Made by a program: the position numbers and the translations under genes. Positions 16,403-25,179 of a DNA stretch of 64,000 nt are shown here, in pieces; position 1 is the stretch's first letter; the number at the start of each line of letters is the position of its first letter. The notes beneath the pieces are model-generated. The model was given only the letters and a program-made list of their open reading frames with translations, was not told the origin of the DNA and did no database searches. This DNA is from Gammaproteobacteria bacterium (GTDB lineage: Bacteria > Pseudomonadota > Gammaproteobacteria > Pseudomonadales > Balneatricaceae): positions 1-64,000 of the forward strand of contig JASMLZ010000009.1 in the NCBI GenBank assembly GCA_030748435.1. Direction: 5' to 3'.

Positions 16403-18961
16403 TTAAATGTTTGCCTGAGCAAATTTGTTATCGGGGCGGTAAATGGCTTCCAGCATGCTGGCAATATGACTGCGATAGGTACGATTGTCCTCAGTCTTGT
16501 CTGTATCCTGTAAGGCTACGACTAGGCTCTTGCCAGCTGCGTCGGTATCCAGACGTCGCAACATCTGGCCCATAAAGGTGCTGAGTTGTCCGCCGTCCGC
16601 CACCCCCGCGGCAATAAGAGAGTCTTGTGCTCTAGTACAGCGCAGGTCGGCCAGTGTCTCAGCAGCGACTTTGCGGACGCTGTACTCTTTATCCTGTAGC
16701 GCTTGCATAAAGGCTTGCAGAATCTGTTGATCAGGGTCCTCTGGGTTGCCATTTTTCTGCACAGCCTTATGCAGCTTGTTGCCGCGTATACTCAGCAGAG
16801 CCAGCATGGCTTCTTTGCGCACATCAGTGCTGTCGTCCTGCAAACAGGCCATAACGGCCTCCGTAGCGGGCTTGTAGTGCATTAAACCCAGCGTGCGGAT
16901 GATGGCTAAACGCATATCTGCACCAGCGAACTCCAGTTTGGTTAACAGGCTGCCAGCGGCGTTGATTAACAGGCGGCGATGTTTACTACGGGCAGCAATC
17001 TTGCCCAGACTGGTGACGGCTTCCAGGCGGACGTCGGCATTGGCATCGTTGAGGTGTTGAATAAGCAGGTTTATCAGTACCTCGTCATCGGCTTCTGCCA
17101 AGATGCGGATACACAACTGTCGCACATCGTCTTGTACATTAATTTTCTTTTTCGAAACAAAAAGCTTATCGGCCGTGGCTATATTGTTTTCAATCAGTTG
17201 TCGATAGGCAGCATCTTCATCTGGTAATTGTTCCAGTAGTTGGGACAGGCTGGCATCTTCGTTATCGCTGCCAGCTTGGCTTAGGGCCAGGGCCGTTTCG
17301 ACATTTTCGGCCGCAATAGCCTGTAAAGTGGAGGTGAACGCTTTTTCTTGCCGTGGTATATCATCGGCATAGTCACTGGGATAGTCTGCTGGTAGCAAAG
17401 GGGGTGCAGTTTCTGCCTCTGCATCCAGGCTTACCAGACTAATACGTTGCTCATCGTCAGGGGCGGCTACGGCAATATGGGTATCGTTTTCCTCTTGTGC
17501 TCTGATGGCAGCCTGTGCTGGTGCTTCTGGCATGGGTGTCTCGATCACCTCCGCACCAGCCTGATCCATATCGTTGAGCAATACAGAGGTAAGGATTTCC
17601 AGAGGTGCTAAGATGGGGCCAGCGTCTTTAGGATCCACAACATCATCATGCTGTTCGTCAGGTTCTGCGGCGGGTTCGGGCTGCTTAAGTTGAGCCTGGT
17701 TTTGATGCAGGCCCATTATGGTTTGCAGGGCGATTAAACGTACGGTCTGATCGTCATGGTGAATGCATTGGCTTAGATCATGTAGAATTTCTTGGCTGTA
17801 ATATAATTGCTCCGCAACGGCCAGACCGGCTTGGCGGCGCAAGGCGATTGGGGCCTCATCATTACAGACAATTTTGCTCAGGCTGGGCATGGCGAGGGGG
17901 TCTTTTAGTACCTGTGCCAATTCGCAGGCGGCAATGGCCTCTACTGTATAGCGGGTATATAGCAAATTTTGGCAAGTGACCAGTTGTTGCTCCGAGAGTG
18001 TGGCTTGCGGGTCTTGCATGTGTTTGACCTGATCGGTAATAAGATTAACGATCAAGGCCCGGACGGCAGCACTGCCATCAACCAGCAAGTCAATCAGATC
18101 AGTCAAGGCAAACAGGCGGCCCTGCCCTTGTTTAGCCATACTGGCCAACTGGCCGAGTGCGGCTTCACGTACTTCTGGTTGTTGGTCATGGCACATGGCC
18201 ATAAGTGTTTTCAGATATGTCTCTGGCGCCAGTTTAAGCAGCGAGTTTATGGCAGCAATACGGACATCGGCATCTTCACTGGAGAGGGCTTCTTGTAGTG
18301 CAATGGTGGCCTCTGGCTGCTGACTTAAGGCCAGTGCTTTGGCTGCGCGACGTTGTTGGCGGCCATGTTTGCCTTGCAGACGTTGAATGACAATCTCAAC
18401 GCCTTCTTCACCACATTGTGCCAGGCTGTTTAGCACTTCAGTTTCAATATCCTGCCCATCATCATCCTCAAGGATTTTTTTCAGGATAGGTACGGCTTGT
18501 GGGGTCCGGTTATGACCTACGGCCTTGGTAGCTGCTAATTGAATATCCCAGAAGTGATCCCAGTCGCCCATATCGTCGGTGTAAACCCGTTCGTTGCTTT
18601 GTAAAGCATAGTTAATAAGGGTCTCCATGGCTTCTGGACTGGCAATATTTGCCAGTGCCTGCACTGCTGCTAACTTTACTTCTTTATCAGGATCGTTTAG
18701 CAGGCATTCGGTCAGCGTTTGTACAGCCTCATCACTGCCAATTTTGCCAAGCGCTGCAAGACTATCTATGCAGACATCAATATCTTCATCCTGCAGACGT
18801 TCCAGTAAGGCAGTGATGGCTTGTGGTGATTGTAGGTTGCCCAGCACTCTGGCTGCAGTTGCGCGTTCGTTATCCAGGCTGCTGGTGAGCATGCTGGTCA
18901 GAGCGGTAATGACTTCAGCAGGTGCTGCAGACTGAGTTAAGGCTGGCATGTTGGCTTCCAT
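16403..18961 (-). CDS. HEAT-repeat (PBS lyase-like) protein
   Basis: The 852-residue cytoplasmic protein consists of many HEAT/PBS-lyase-like repeats of about 30 residues, for example ATAARVLGNLQSPQAITALL, KLAAVQALANIASPEAMETL and VRLEAVTSLGKIAARSKHRR. They fall in two blocks (about 20-420 and 600-830) separated by an acidic, Pro/Ala-rich region. Such repeats form superhelical binding scaffolds and are also known in bilin lyases. The ATG at 18961 follows AGGAAGCGAACC, so it is preferred over the start 21 bases upstream. It heads the minus-strand set and is divergent from the oxidase operon, so the two probably share control sequences. A cofactor-loading or assembly role is inferred. Confidence 0.82.
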   Translation of the reverse strand: MEANMPALTQSAAPAEVITALTSMLTSSLDNERATAARVLGNLQSPQAITALLERLQDEDIDVCIDSLAALGKIGSDEAVQTLTECLLNDPDKEVKLAAVQALANIASPEAMETLINYALQSNERVYTDDMGDWDHFWDIQLAATKAVGHNRTPQAVPILKKILEDDDGQDIETEVLNSLAQCGEEGVEIVIQRLQGKHGRQQRRAAKALALSQQPEATIALQEALSSEDADVRIAAINSLLKLAPETYLKTLMAMCHDQQPEVREAALGQLASMAKQGQGRLFALTDLIDLLVDGSAAVRALIVNLITDQVKHMQDPQATLSEQQLVTCQNLLYTRYTVEAIAACELAQVLKDPLAMPSLSKIVCNDEAPIALRRQAGLAVAEQLYYSQEILHDLSQCIHHDDQTVRLIALQTIMGLHQNQAQLKQPEPAAEPDEQHDDVVDPKDAGPILAPLEILTSVLLNDMDQAGAEVIETPMPEAPAQAAIRAQEENDTHIAVAAPDDEQRISLVSLDAEAETAPPLLPADYPSDYADDIPRQEKAFTSTLQAIAAENVETALALSQAGSDNEDASLSQLLEQLPDEDAAYRQLIENNIATADKLFVSKKKINVQDDVRQLCIRILAEADDEVLINLLIQHLNDANADVRLEAVTSLGKIAARSKHRRLLINAAGSLLTKLEFAGADMRLAIIRTLGLMHYKPATEAVMACLQDDSTDVRKEAMLALLSIRGNKLHKAVQKNGNPEDPDQQILQAFMQALQDKEYSVRKVAAETLADLRCTRAQDSLIAAGVADGGQLSTFMGQMLRRLDTDAAGKSLVVALQDTDKTEDNRTYRSHIASMLEAIYRPDNKFAQANI

Positions 18962-19040
18962 GGTTCGCTTCCTATAAGGCAAAAGTGCACGATCAAGTGT
19001 TCATCTAGTATCTTTTTGGTAGCAGGAACCATGCCATGAT

Positions 19041-19055
19041 GCTAAATAGTGCCAA
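19041..19055 (-). promoter_or_regulatory. Weak sigma54-like promoter for the HEAT operon
   Basis: On the minus strand TTGGCACTATTTAGC gives a perfect -24 element (TTGGCAC) and a GC -12 element, but only 9 bases separate GG from GC instead of 10. It lies about 80 bases upstream of the HEAT gene start. The short spacing weakens the call. Confidence 0.3.
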
Positions 19056-19155
19056 TTTGCCGTTGACTGGCGCCTTGGTACGCTTTTTCTGGCTGAGCAA
19101 ATAGTTGCTGATTGAACAGAGTGTTCAAGACCGGGGGGTCGATTTGTTTAAATGG

Positions 19156-19223
19156 TAACAAAACGTTCCATTTATGCGGTGGCACAAAACGTTCAATAAG
19201 CGAATAAATGACACCTTTTGTTC
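19156..19223. promoter_or_regulatory. Cluster of three GAAC-AAAAN-GTTC-like sites
   Basis: Three related elements occur: TAACAAAACGTTC (19156-19168), GCACAAAACGTTC (19182-19194) and, in the opposite orientation, GAACAAAAGGTGT (19211-19223). Each has one perfect GTTC/GAAC half and a second half that differs at one or two bases, with the same A-rich spacer as the site at 25080. They lie about 100-165 bases upstream of the expected start from the sigma54 promoter at 19298, which is a usual distance for enhancer-binding activators. They may also serve the divergent HEAT operon. Confidence 0.55.
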
Positions 19224-19297
19224 CCTCATATAGTTCGCAAAGGCACTTTGTGTACAAAAACAGGGAACATAGTTATCAATCGCCTCTATTTTTTTGA

Positions 19298-19315
19298 TTG
19301 GCCCAATTTTTGCTT
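19298..19315 (+). promoter_or_regulatory. Sigma54 (-24/-12) promoter of the bd-like oxidase operon
   Basis: TTGGCCCAATTTTTGCTT matches the sigma54 consensus at the -24 GG and -12 GC with exactly 10 bases between them, and TTGCTT is the standard -12 element. It is 71 bases upstream of the first small gene of the operon. Activator-type sites lie upstream at 19156-19223 and a GAFTGA-containing activator is encoded at 6114. Confidence 0.7.
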
Positions 19316-19386
19316 AGATACCAAATAGAGTCCGTAATCTTCGACGGATAGGACTGTTGTAACTGCTTGATTCGGGAGATGCATAG

Positions 19387-19548
19387 GTGAATGAACAAAC
19401 AAATGACGGAAAGGCTGAAGCAGTCATTGATGACTCCGTTTATCAGGGGACTTGGGGCCCATGGTTGTTTCGTGGGGCATTGTTAGCTGGTCTGGTGTTT
19501 ATGTGGTGGTTGGTAATCTATGACCACGGCGTAAAAGCTGTGCATTAG
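19387..19548 (+). CDS. 53-residue single-pass membrane protein
   Basis: A GTG start at 19387 is preceded by GGGAG at eight bases. The protein has an acidic N-terminal part of about 20 residues, then GTWGPWLFRGALLAGLVFMW and one transmembrane helix, and ends in KAVH. It is the first gene after the sigma54 promoter, and its stop TAG overlaps the AGGAGG ribosome site of the next small gene. Position and topology suggest a small subunit of the bd-like membrane complex encoded downstream. No family was recognised. Confidence 0.68.
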   Translation: MNEQTNDGKAEAVIDDSVYQGTWGPWLFRGALLAGLVFMWWLVIYDHGVKAVH

Positions 19549-19559
19549 GAGGAAATAAA

Positions 19560-19715
19560 ATGGCAAATAACAATTCTGGACCGGACAAGCCTGCCAGTCT
19601 GCTTATGTGGGTGGTAGCCATTGGCGCGTCTTTGCTGCTGTTTTATGGGCTCGATCAGCTCATTATGGCTTCTCAGGGTTTACCCTTAAATTTGGATTTA
19701 ACTCCGGCCCAATAG
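19560..19715 (+). CDS. 51-residue single-pass membrane protein
   Basis: The ATG at 19560 has a strong site, AGGAGGAAATAAA. The protein has a short hydrophilic N-terminus, one transmembrane helix (LLMWVVAIGASLLLFYGL) and a short polar tail. It is squeezed between the 53-residue gene and the bd-like gene, 31 bases before the latter, so it is almost surely expressed with them. It may be a CydX-like or similar stabilising subunit; no sequence family was recognised. Confidence 0.7.
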   Translation: MANNNSGPDKPASLLMWVVAIGASLLLFYGLDQLIMASQGLPLNLDLTPAQ

Positions 19716-19746
19716 GGTTGGACAGATAAAAGGTTTGGATTTGAAT

Positions 19747-21591
19747 ATGGCTATTTTTCAAACTACTCAAGCACATATTCCAGGGGTTCAGCGCTGGTTT
19801 AACAAAATGACACAAACCATGTTCTGGACCTTATTGGTTATGTTGGTATTGGGTATGTTCGGCATTGCGTCTGAATTTACTGGTTTTGGGGCAGCATTGG
19901 CCGCTGATGCTGCAGTGAGCACTGGTGTTACAGCACCAGAGATTGCAGCCAGTGATTACCCCAATATTGGCTTTAGCAGTCGTTCGGTAGTATGGATTGC
20001 TGCACAGATGCACCTGTTCTTTGCCGCTTTTGTCTTGGCAGTACCCCTATTTGTGGTGGTTATTGAGTGGTTGGGTGTTAAAACCAACGACCAACGCTAC
20101 GATGATATGGCCCATGAGTTTATGAAGGTCAGTATGACGGCCTATTCCATCACTGCTTTGTTTGGTGGCCTGCTGGCTTTTGCCCTGTTTGTCCTGTATC
20201 CCCATCTAATGGGTTATATGACGCGGGTATTTGATACCCAGATGCTGTGGTATGCCCTTTTATTCTTTGCCGAAAGCGCGATTTTGTATGTCTATTATTA
20301 TAGTTGGGGTGCCTTGCGTTATGGCAATCGTAAGTGGGTACACCTGAGTTTGGGTGTGGCACTGAATGTGGTGGGCACTTCTATTTTGTTTATTGCCAAT
20401 GCCTGGGCAACCTTTATGATGGCTCCTTCTGGTGTAGATATTGCCACAGGTGCTATTACCGGCAATATTTGGGAAGTCATGCGCGGGCCTTTGTGGAACC
20501 CAGTAAACCTCCACCGATTTATTGCCAATATTGCTTTTGGTGGTGCGGTAGTCGGTGCTTATGCGGGCTATAAATTGCTCAGTGCCAAGACCATGGGTGA
20601 ACGTGCTCATTATGACTGGATGGGTTATACCTCAAACTTTATTGCCGTATTGGCATTTTTACCCTTGCCTTTTGCCGGCTATTGGTTGATGGCCGAAGTG
20701 TACGCCTATTCCCAGCAAATGGGGATTACTGCTATGGGCGGCATTTTGGCTTGGCTATTTATTGTACAGGCAGTGTTGATTGGTACTATATTATTGGCCA
20801 GTAATTATTACCTGTGGTCCGGTATGTCGCGCACCGAAGGTTCCCAGCGCTATCAATGGATGATCAAGTATATTGCCGTAGTGCTGGTGTTGGGCTTTTT
20901 GGTTTGGGTGACACCACATACCATTATTTTGCGAGCGTCAGAGGTCGCCTTGCTAGGCGGCAGTCATCACCACTTGCTTGGCCCTCTGGGCATTATGCCG
21001 GCCAAGAATATCGCGGTTAATCTGATGCTGATCGCCACCTTCCTGTCGTTTCAACTGTACCGTCGTTCGGACAAGCAGGTGACCGTCAGTTGGGCGCCCT
21101 GGGGTAATGCTGTGCTGACGGCCATTTATCTAATTGCCGTAATTAATATTATCTTTGCTGGTATTTACTATGGCTACTTTACCAATACCGTATACAAGGT
21201 TGGCTCCAGTGTGACTCAGGTAGTATCTACTCTGGTAGTGATTGTCGCTGGGGTAGTGATTGATAGCCTGATGTTTAAAAAGGCCAAAATTCTACCGTCC
21301 CAGTGGGGCCGTGTCAGCAACCGTTCGCAATATGCTTTGTTTGCCTTGCCCATTGCCTTTACCTGGCTTATGGCCTTGATGGGCTATGTACGCTCTTCCG
21401 TGCGCACTCACTGGCATGTTTATACCGTAGTAAAAGACAATTCAGCAGATAACTTTATCCCTGCCATAGGATATGCCGGCAATATGATGACCATTGTGAC
21501 GGTGCTATTCCTGCTATGTATTTTGTTTATTTTTTGGATTGCTTCGTTAAGTAACAGTAAACAGATACCCCCGGTAAATAAGGCAGGCTAG
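19747..21591 (+). CDS. Cytochrome bd subunit I-like membrane protein (bd-like oxidase)
   Basis: The 614-residue polytopic protein has some 14 or more hydrophobic helices and aligns by eye with CydA. H89 in AAQMHLFFAAFVLAVP fits the heme b595 ligand His19 of E. coli CydA, FFAESA keeps the Glu107 position, and LFIANAW matches the ANGW segment. At the place of the b558 ligand His186 (KFVHTVAAG) it has RFIANIAFG, so that His is Ala260; a His256 stands four residues earlier. No CydB gene is present. Such bd-like oxidases occur with c-type cytochromes instead of a normal quinol partner. The ATG at 19747 is chosen over a TTG four codons upstream. The electron acceptor is unproven. Confidence 0.78.
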   Translation: MAIFQTTQAHIPGVQRWFNKMTQTMFWTLLVMLVLGMFGIASEFTGFGAALAADAAVSTGVTAPEIAASDYPNIGFSSRSVVWIAAQMHLFFAAFVLAVPLFVVVIEWLGVKTNDQRYDDMAHEFMKVSMTAYSITALFGGLLAFALFVLYPHLMGYMTRVFDTQMLWYALLFFAESAILYVYYYSWGALRYGNRKWVHLSLGVALNVVGTSILFIANAWATFMMAPSGVDIATGAITGNIWEVMRGPLWNPVNLHRFIANIAFGGAVVGAYAGYKLLSAKTMGERAHYDWMGYTSNFIAVLAFLPLPFAGYWLMAEVYAYSQQMGITAMGGILAWLFIVQAVLIGTILLASNYYLWSGMSRTEGSQRYQWMIKYIAVVLVLGFLVWVTPHTIILRASEVALLGGSHHHLLGPLGIMPAKNIAVNLMLIATFLSFQLYRRSDKQVTVSWAPWGNAVLTAIYLIAVINIIFAGIYYGYFTNTVYKVGSSVTQVVSTLVVIVAGVVIDSLMFKKAKILPSQWGRVSNRSQYALFALPIAFTWLMALMGYVRSSVRTHWHVYTVVKDNSADNFIPAIGYAGNMMTIVTVLFLLCILFIFWIASLSNSKQIPPVNKAG

Positions 21592-21620
21592 GCTTAATTG
21601 GGCCTGTGTGGAGTATAGGG

Positions 21621-22457
21621 ATGGAGAATAATATGGGGACATTAATCAGAGTGTTGAGCTTTAGTTTGGGCTTGGCACTGGTATTTACTTTGATCGCCAA
21701 CCTGCTGCCTCAGGTAGAAGGTGAAGCACCAGTGGAAGAAGAGGTTGATTTGAGTAGCCTGGATATGGATACCTTTGTTGCCTTGGGTGAGTCCACCTTT
21801 ACTGGCAAGGGTACCTGTACCCTGTGTCACAATGATATGGGGCGTGCCCCCGATCTGTTAAATATGGATGTGGTTGCCGTTTCTGCCGAGCGTATGCAGG
21901 ATGAGCGTTATGTGGGCACAGCCAGCAATGTTACGGATTATATACGAGAGTCCATGGTTGCACCGGGCGTCTATGTGGTGGCTGGATTTGGCAAGAAGGG
22001 TAGTAATGACAGTGAGTCGCCGATGCCGGATGTTAGTGCGGCACCAATTCAGCTATCTGCCGTAGAGGTGGATGCCATTATTGCTTACTTGCAGGCTAAA
22101 GATGGACATGAAGTGAGCGTCGCCCTGCCCACCCTTGATAAAGCAGATATGTCAGCCGCCAGTGTGGGCTCTGAACCAGTTCCAGCAGCGCCCGTAGCAG
22201 CAGCCACACCGGAAGCGGCCCTGGCCAAGTTTGGTTGTAGTGCCTGCCACTCGGTATTGGCTACAGAATCCCCGGTTGGGCCGGATTTGCGTAATGTTGG
22301 CAGTCGTTTGAGTAGGCAGCAAATACGCATGAGTATTCTTGACCCTATGGCTGAAGTAGCAGAAGGCTTTCCCCCTATCATGCCTAATCTGGCGGACCAG
22401 ATGATGGTGACAGAGTTGGAAATGCTAGTGCAATTTTTGGCTGAGCAAAAACAGTAA
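21621..22457 (+). CDS. Membrane-anchored diheme cytochrome c
   Basis: The 278-residue protein has an N-terminal hydrophobic anchor (about residues 5-27) followed by two cytochrome c domains with heme sites C66-x2-C69-H70 (CTLCHND) and C206-x2-C209-H210 (CSACHSV). Met residues downstream could be sixth ligands. An Ala/Pro-rich linker joins the domains. The protein should face the periplasm and pass electrons to or from the bd-like protein encoded just upstream. Several starts are close together (GTG 21606, ATG 21621, ATG 21633); 21621 follows GGAG at a good distance. Confidence 0.87.
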   Translation: MENNMGTLIRVLSFSLGLALVFTLIANLLPQVEGEAPVEEEVDLSSLDMDTFVALGESTFTGKGTCTLCHNDMGRAPDLLNMDVVAVSAERMQDERYVGTASNVTDYIRESMVAPGVYVVAGFGKKGSNDSESPMPDVSAAPIQLSAVEVDAIIAYLQAKDGHEVSVALPTLDKADMSAASVGSEPVPAAPVAAATPEAALAKFGCSACHSVLATESPVGPDLRNVGSRLSRQQIRMSILDPMAEVAEGFPPIMPNLADQMMVTELEMLVQFLAEQKQ

Positions 22458-22485
22458 AGTAGCCTGATAGAGGAAAGAAAAAGTG

Positions 22486-24933
22486 ATGAAATATCTGCAA
22501 TTAGGCCCTTTCTGGCAGGCGGTGTTGGTAGTGGTGTTGACCTATCTGGTACTGGACAACGCCTTTCCTCCGGTGATGCCCTTATCATTAATGATCCAGT
22601 ATATGGCGATCGTTATCGTAGCGGTATTACTCTATTACTCATTTGATGATGGCCGCTGGCAAGCGTTTAAGCGGCCATTAACCAGTGTACTAAGAGATGA
22701 CAACCAGGCCATTATGCGCTGGACTTTATTGTTGCTGGTCCCCTTGCTGGCGGGCTATACCGTTTATACCATGGTCAAGCCCTCCTATGATGCTCCCGTG
22801 GAGTTGCGTCAGGTACATCCAGCGCCACCTTCGAGCATTAAGGTGTTTGATCAGCAGTACAATTTATCCACTCTGGAAAACCCGATACGGGCAGAAATTC
22901 TGGCTACTATGAGTGAGGATAAAGAGGCTGGCTGGGAGGCTTATGAGGAAGCCGTAGCAGCAGGACGGGACATTTACTTCCAGAACTGTTTTTTCTGTCA
23001 TGGCGACCTGTTAGATGGTCAGGGGCACTATGCACAGGGTTTTAATCCACTGCCGGCTAATTTCCAGGATGTGGGTACCATTGCCCAGTTGCAGGAGTCG
23101 TATCTGTTTTGGCGGATAGCCACCGGTGGTCCTGGCTTGCCAAAGGAAGGCGCGCCGTGGAACTCAGCCATGCCGGTATGGCATGAAATGCTGGATGAAG
23201 AGGACGTCTGGAATACCATTATGTTTCTTTATGACTATGTTGGTCAGGTGCCACGTATTTGGGATCCCGCTGTTTCCAAGCAGGTGACTGCCATAAAGGA
23301 TGAGCGTCTGCGCCAACGTGATGCCATGGGTGGTGAAGAAATCTATCAATTCCGCTGTGCTGTATGCCATGGTGAACAAGGCTATGGTGACGGACCAGCA
23401 GCCGACTATCTATATCCCAGACCAAGAGACTTTAGTCTTGGTATGTACAAGTACAAGACCTCTCCAGGCAGTCTGCCCGCCCGCGATGAGGACTTGTTTG
23501 AGACCATTAAACACGGTTTACCGGGTACGGGCATGCCGGGTTGGAGCAGTCTGTTAACGGATCCGCAGATTCATGATTTGGTTAAGGTAGTAAAAGGGCT
23601 GGATACCACCGCTAGTTTCGCACCCGAAGAAGCTGAAGATGAAGATTTTGATGACGAGGGTCGTTATATCAAACCGGAGCAAATGCTCAGTTATACGGAA
23701 CAGGAGCCTCTAGACGGCCAGATTGCCTATGATCAAAGTTCCATTAAACTGGGCCAACAAGTATTCGAAACTGCCTGTAGTGAGTGCCATGGCGCTGAAG
23801 GGCGGGGTAATATAACCTCGGGTAAGCGGTTGGCCGACGATTGGGGCTATCGTATTTGGCCCCGTGACTTGACCAAGCCCTGGACCTGGCGCGCATCCAA
23901 TGTGTCAGAGCAGGCTAGTGATAGTGCGGAAGCAGCACGCGCAGCGACGATTGCCAAAATCTATCAGCGCTTGTCAATTGGCATTATGGGTACGCCAATG
24001 CCTGCTCACCGGGCTGTGGATGAAGGCAATGAGGACCCTATCAGTCTGCAAGACCGTTGGCATGTAGCCAATTATGTCTATTCACTGCGTGAGCAACATA
24101 CCAGTATGCCAGGTGACCGCAATGTTATTTCAGCTGCCCGTGTTAGCGGCGATTTGCCACTCACTGCTGATGATCCGCGCTGGCAGCAAAGCCAGCCCAC
24201 GGCTCTGGCGATGGTACCCAACATGATTAAGGACGAACGTTTATTTACGCCCCTTAATGACTCTATTACCGTGCGCACGCTGTTTAATGACACAGATATC
24301 GCCTTCCTGTTGCAAGTGAATGATCGTACCCGCAGTTTGCCGGGAGATAAAAGTGCTGAGGCTATTCAGGATGAAGAGCTGGATCTGTTGTCTGATGCAG
24401 TGGCCATACAGGTACCGAAACAGGGTGCTTATCAGTCGGCGCCCGTGGTGGAAAAACCGCTATTCCGTAATGGTGACAAGCAGCATCCTGTGACTATTTG
24501 GTACTGGGATGCCGGGTCGGTGGAGCCGGAGCAGGCAGCAAACAGCATGTTGCTTGAAGGCCATGGGCCTAACCAACCATTGCTACCTCGTTCCGATGAT
24601 CAGAGTCTAAAGGCCAGTGGCCAATGGCAGGATGGTCAGTGGCAGGTGGTTATGCAGCGACCTAGAAAGGGTGGTGAATCCGGTGATCTGGACTTTGTCG
24701 CCGGTGAGTTTATTCCTGTGTCCTTTGCCCATTGGGATGGTAGTAATATGGAAGGTCAGGCAACTCAGGGTTTGGGTCGCCAGAGCTTAACCAGTTGGTA
24801 CTGGTTATTATTGCCTCAGCAAGAGAATCGTCTTGCTGTTTATGGTATTCCCAGTGGAGTAACACTTATGGTATTTGGCTTGGGTTTATTACTGGTGCGT
24901 AGTCAGCGGGCGAGAGCCAAGGCCAAAAATTAA
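22486..24933 (+). CDS. Triheme cytochrome c with ethylbenzene-dehydrogenase-gamma-like C-terminus
   Basis: The 815-residue protein has two to three N-terminal transmembrane helices (within residues 5-90), then three cytochrome c domains with CxxCH sites at 168 (CFFCH), 291 (CAVCH) and 431 (CSECH). Residues about 545-785 resemble the heme-b-binding EB_dh domain of ethylbenzene, DMS or chlorate enzyme gamma subunits, and a final transmembrane helix precedes a basic tail. The ATG at 22486 is chosen because AGAGGAAAG lies upstream. It closes the oxidase operon and is followed by a terminator. It could act as a periplasmic electron conduit between the molybdoenzyme module and the membrane oxidase; this link is inferred. 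Confidence 0.82.
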   Translation: MKYLQLGPFWQAVLVVVLTYLVLDNAFPPVMPLSLMIQYMAIVIVAVLLYYSFDDGRWQAFKRPLTSVLRDDNQAIMRWTLLLLVPLLAGYTVYTMVKPSYDAPVELRQVHPAPPSSIKVFDQQYNLSTLENPIRAEILATMSEDKEAGWEAYEEAVAAGRDIYFQNCFFCHGDLLDGQGHYAQGFNPLPANFQDVGTIAQLQESYLFWRIATGGPGLPKEGAPWNSAMPVWHEMLDEEDVWNTIMFLYDYVGQVPRIWDPAVSKQVTAIKDERLRQRDAMGGEEIYQFRCAVCHGEQGYGDGPAADYLYPRPRDFSLGMYKYKTSPGSLPARDEDLFETIKHGLPGTGMPGWSSLLTDPQIHDLVKVVKGLDTTASFAPEEAEDEDFDDEGRYIKPEQMLSYTEQEPLDGQIAYDQSSIKLGQQVFETACSECHGAEGRGNITSGKRLADDWGYRIWPRDLTKPWTWRASNVSEQASDSAEAARAATIAKIYQRLSIGIMGTPMPAHRAVDEGNEDPISLQDRWHVANYVYSLREQHTSMPGDRNVISAARVSGDLPLTADDPRWQQSQPTALAMVPNMIKDERLFTPLNDSITVRTLFNDTDIAFLLQVNDRTRSLPGDKSAEAIQDEELDLLSDAVAIQVPKQGAYQSAPVVEKPLFRNGDKQHPVTIWYWDAGSVEPEQAANSMLLEGHGPNQPLLPRSDDQSLKASGQWQDGQWQVVMQRPRKGGESGDLDFVAGEFIPVSFAHWDGSNMEGQATQGLGRQSLTSWYWLLLPQQENRLAVYGIPSGVTLMVFGLGLLLVRSQRARAKAKN

Positions 24934-24960
24934 TTACACAAGTGCCAACCCATAGAACCA

Positions 24961-24990
24961 AAACCCGCATCGTTAGATGCGGGTTTTTTT
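24961..24990 (+). terminator. Rho-independent terminator of the bd-like oxidase operon
   Basis: A 9-base stem AACCCGCAT / ATGCGGGTT with a 6-base loop is followed by a run of T. It lies 27 bases after the triheme cytochrome gene and separates this operon from the peroxidase/molybdoenzyme operon. Confidence 0.9.
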
Positions 24991-25079
24991 ATGCCGTCAG
25001 TTGAAGGGTGCAGTAAAAGGTGGCTATTAAATGGCCTCTTATTGCAGTTGAATAAAGTAGTTAATCGTCTGAGCAAAAG

Positions 25080-25092
25080 GAACAAAATGTTC
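25080..25092. promoter_or_regulatory. GAACAAAATGTTC palindrome (putative activator site)
   Basis: A perfect GAAC-N5-GTTC palindrome with flanks GGAACAAAATGTTCAATAA; the GTTCAATAA part is identical to the site at 19191. Its centre is about 120 bases upstream of the start expected from the sigma54 promoter at 25180, a typical upstream activating position. Confidence 0.6.
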
Positions 25093-25179
25093 AATAAACC
25101 CATCGTTAAGAATCGTAAAAAAATACTATAAACATGTTTAACCTATTGTAATAAAAAGGAATTTAAATTTTTTTAGAAG

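Noticed and set aside
18968-18990. Possible sigma54 promoter on the minus strand just upstream of the HEAT gene
   Set aside because: A TTTTGC -12-like element exists, but there is no GG at the -24 position with correct spacing.
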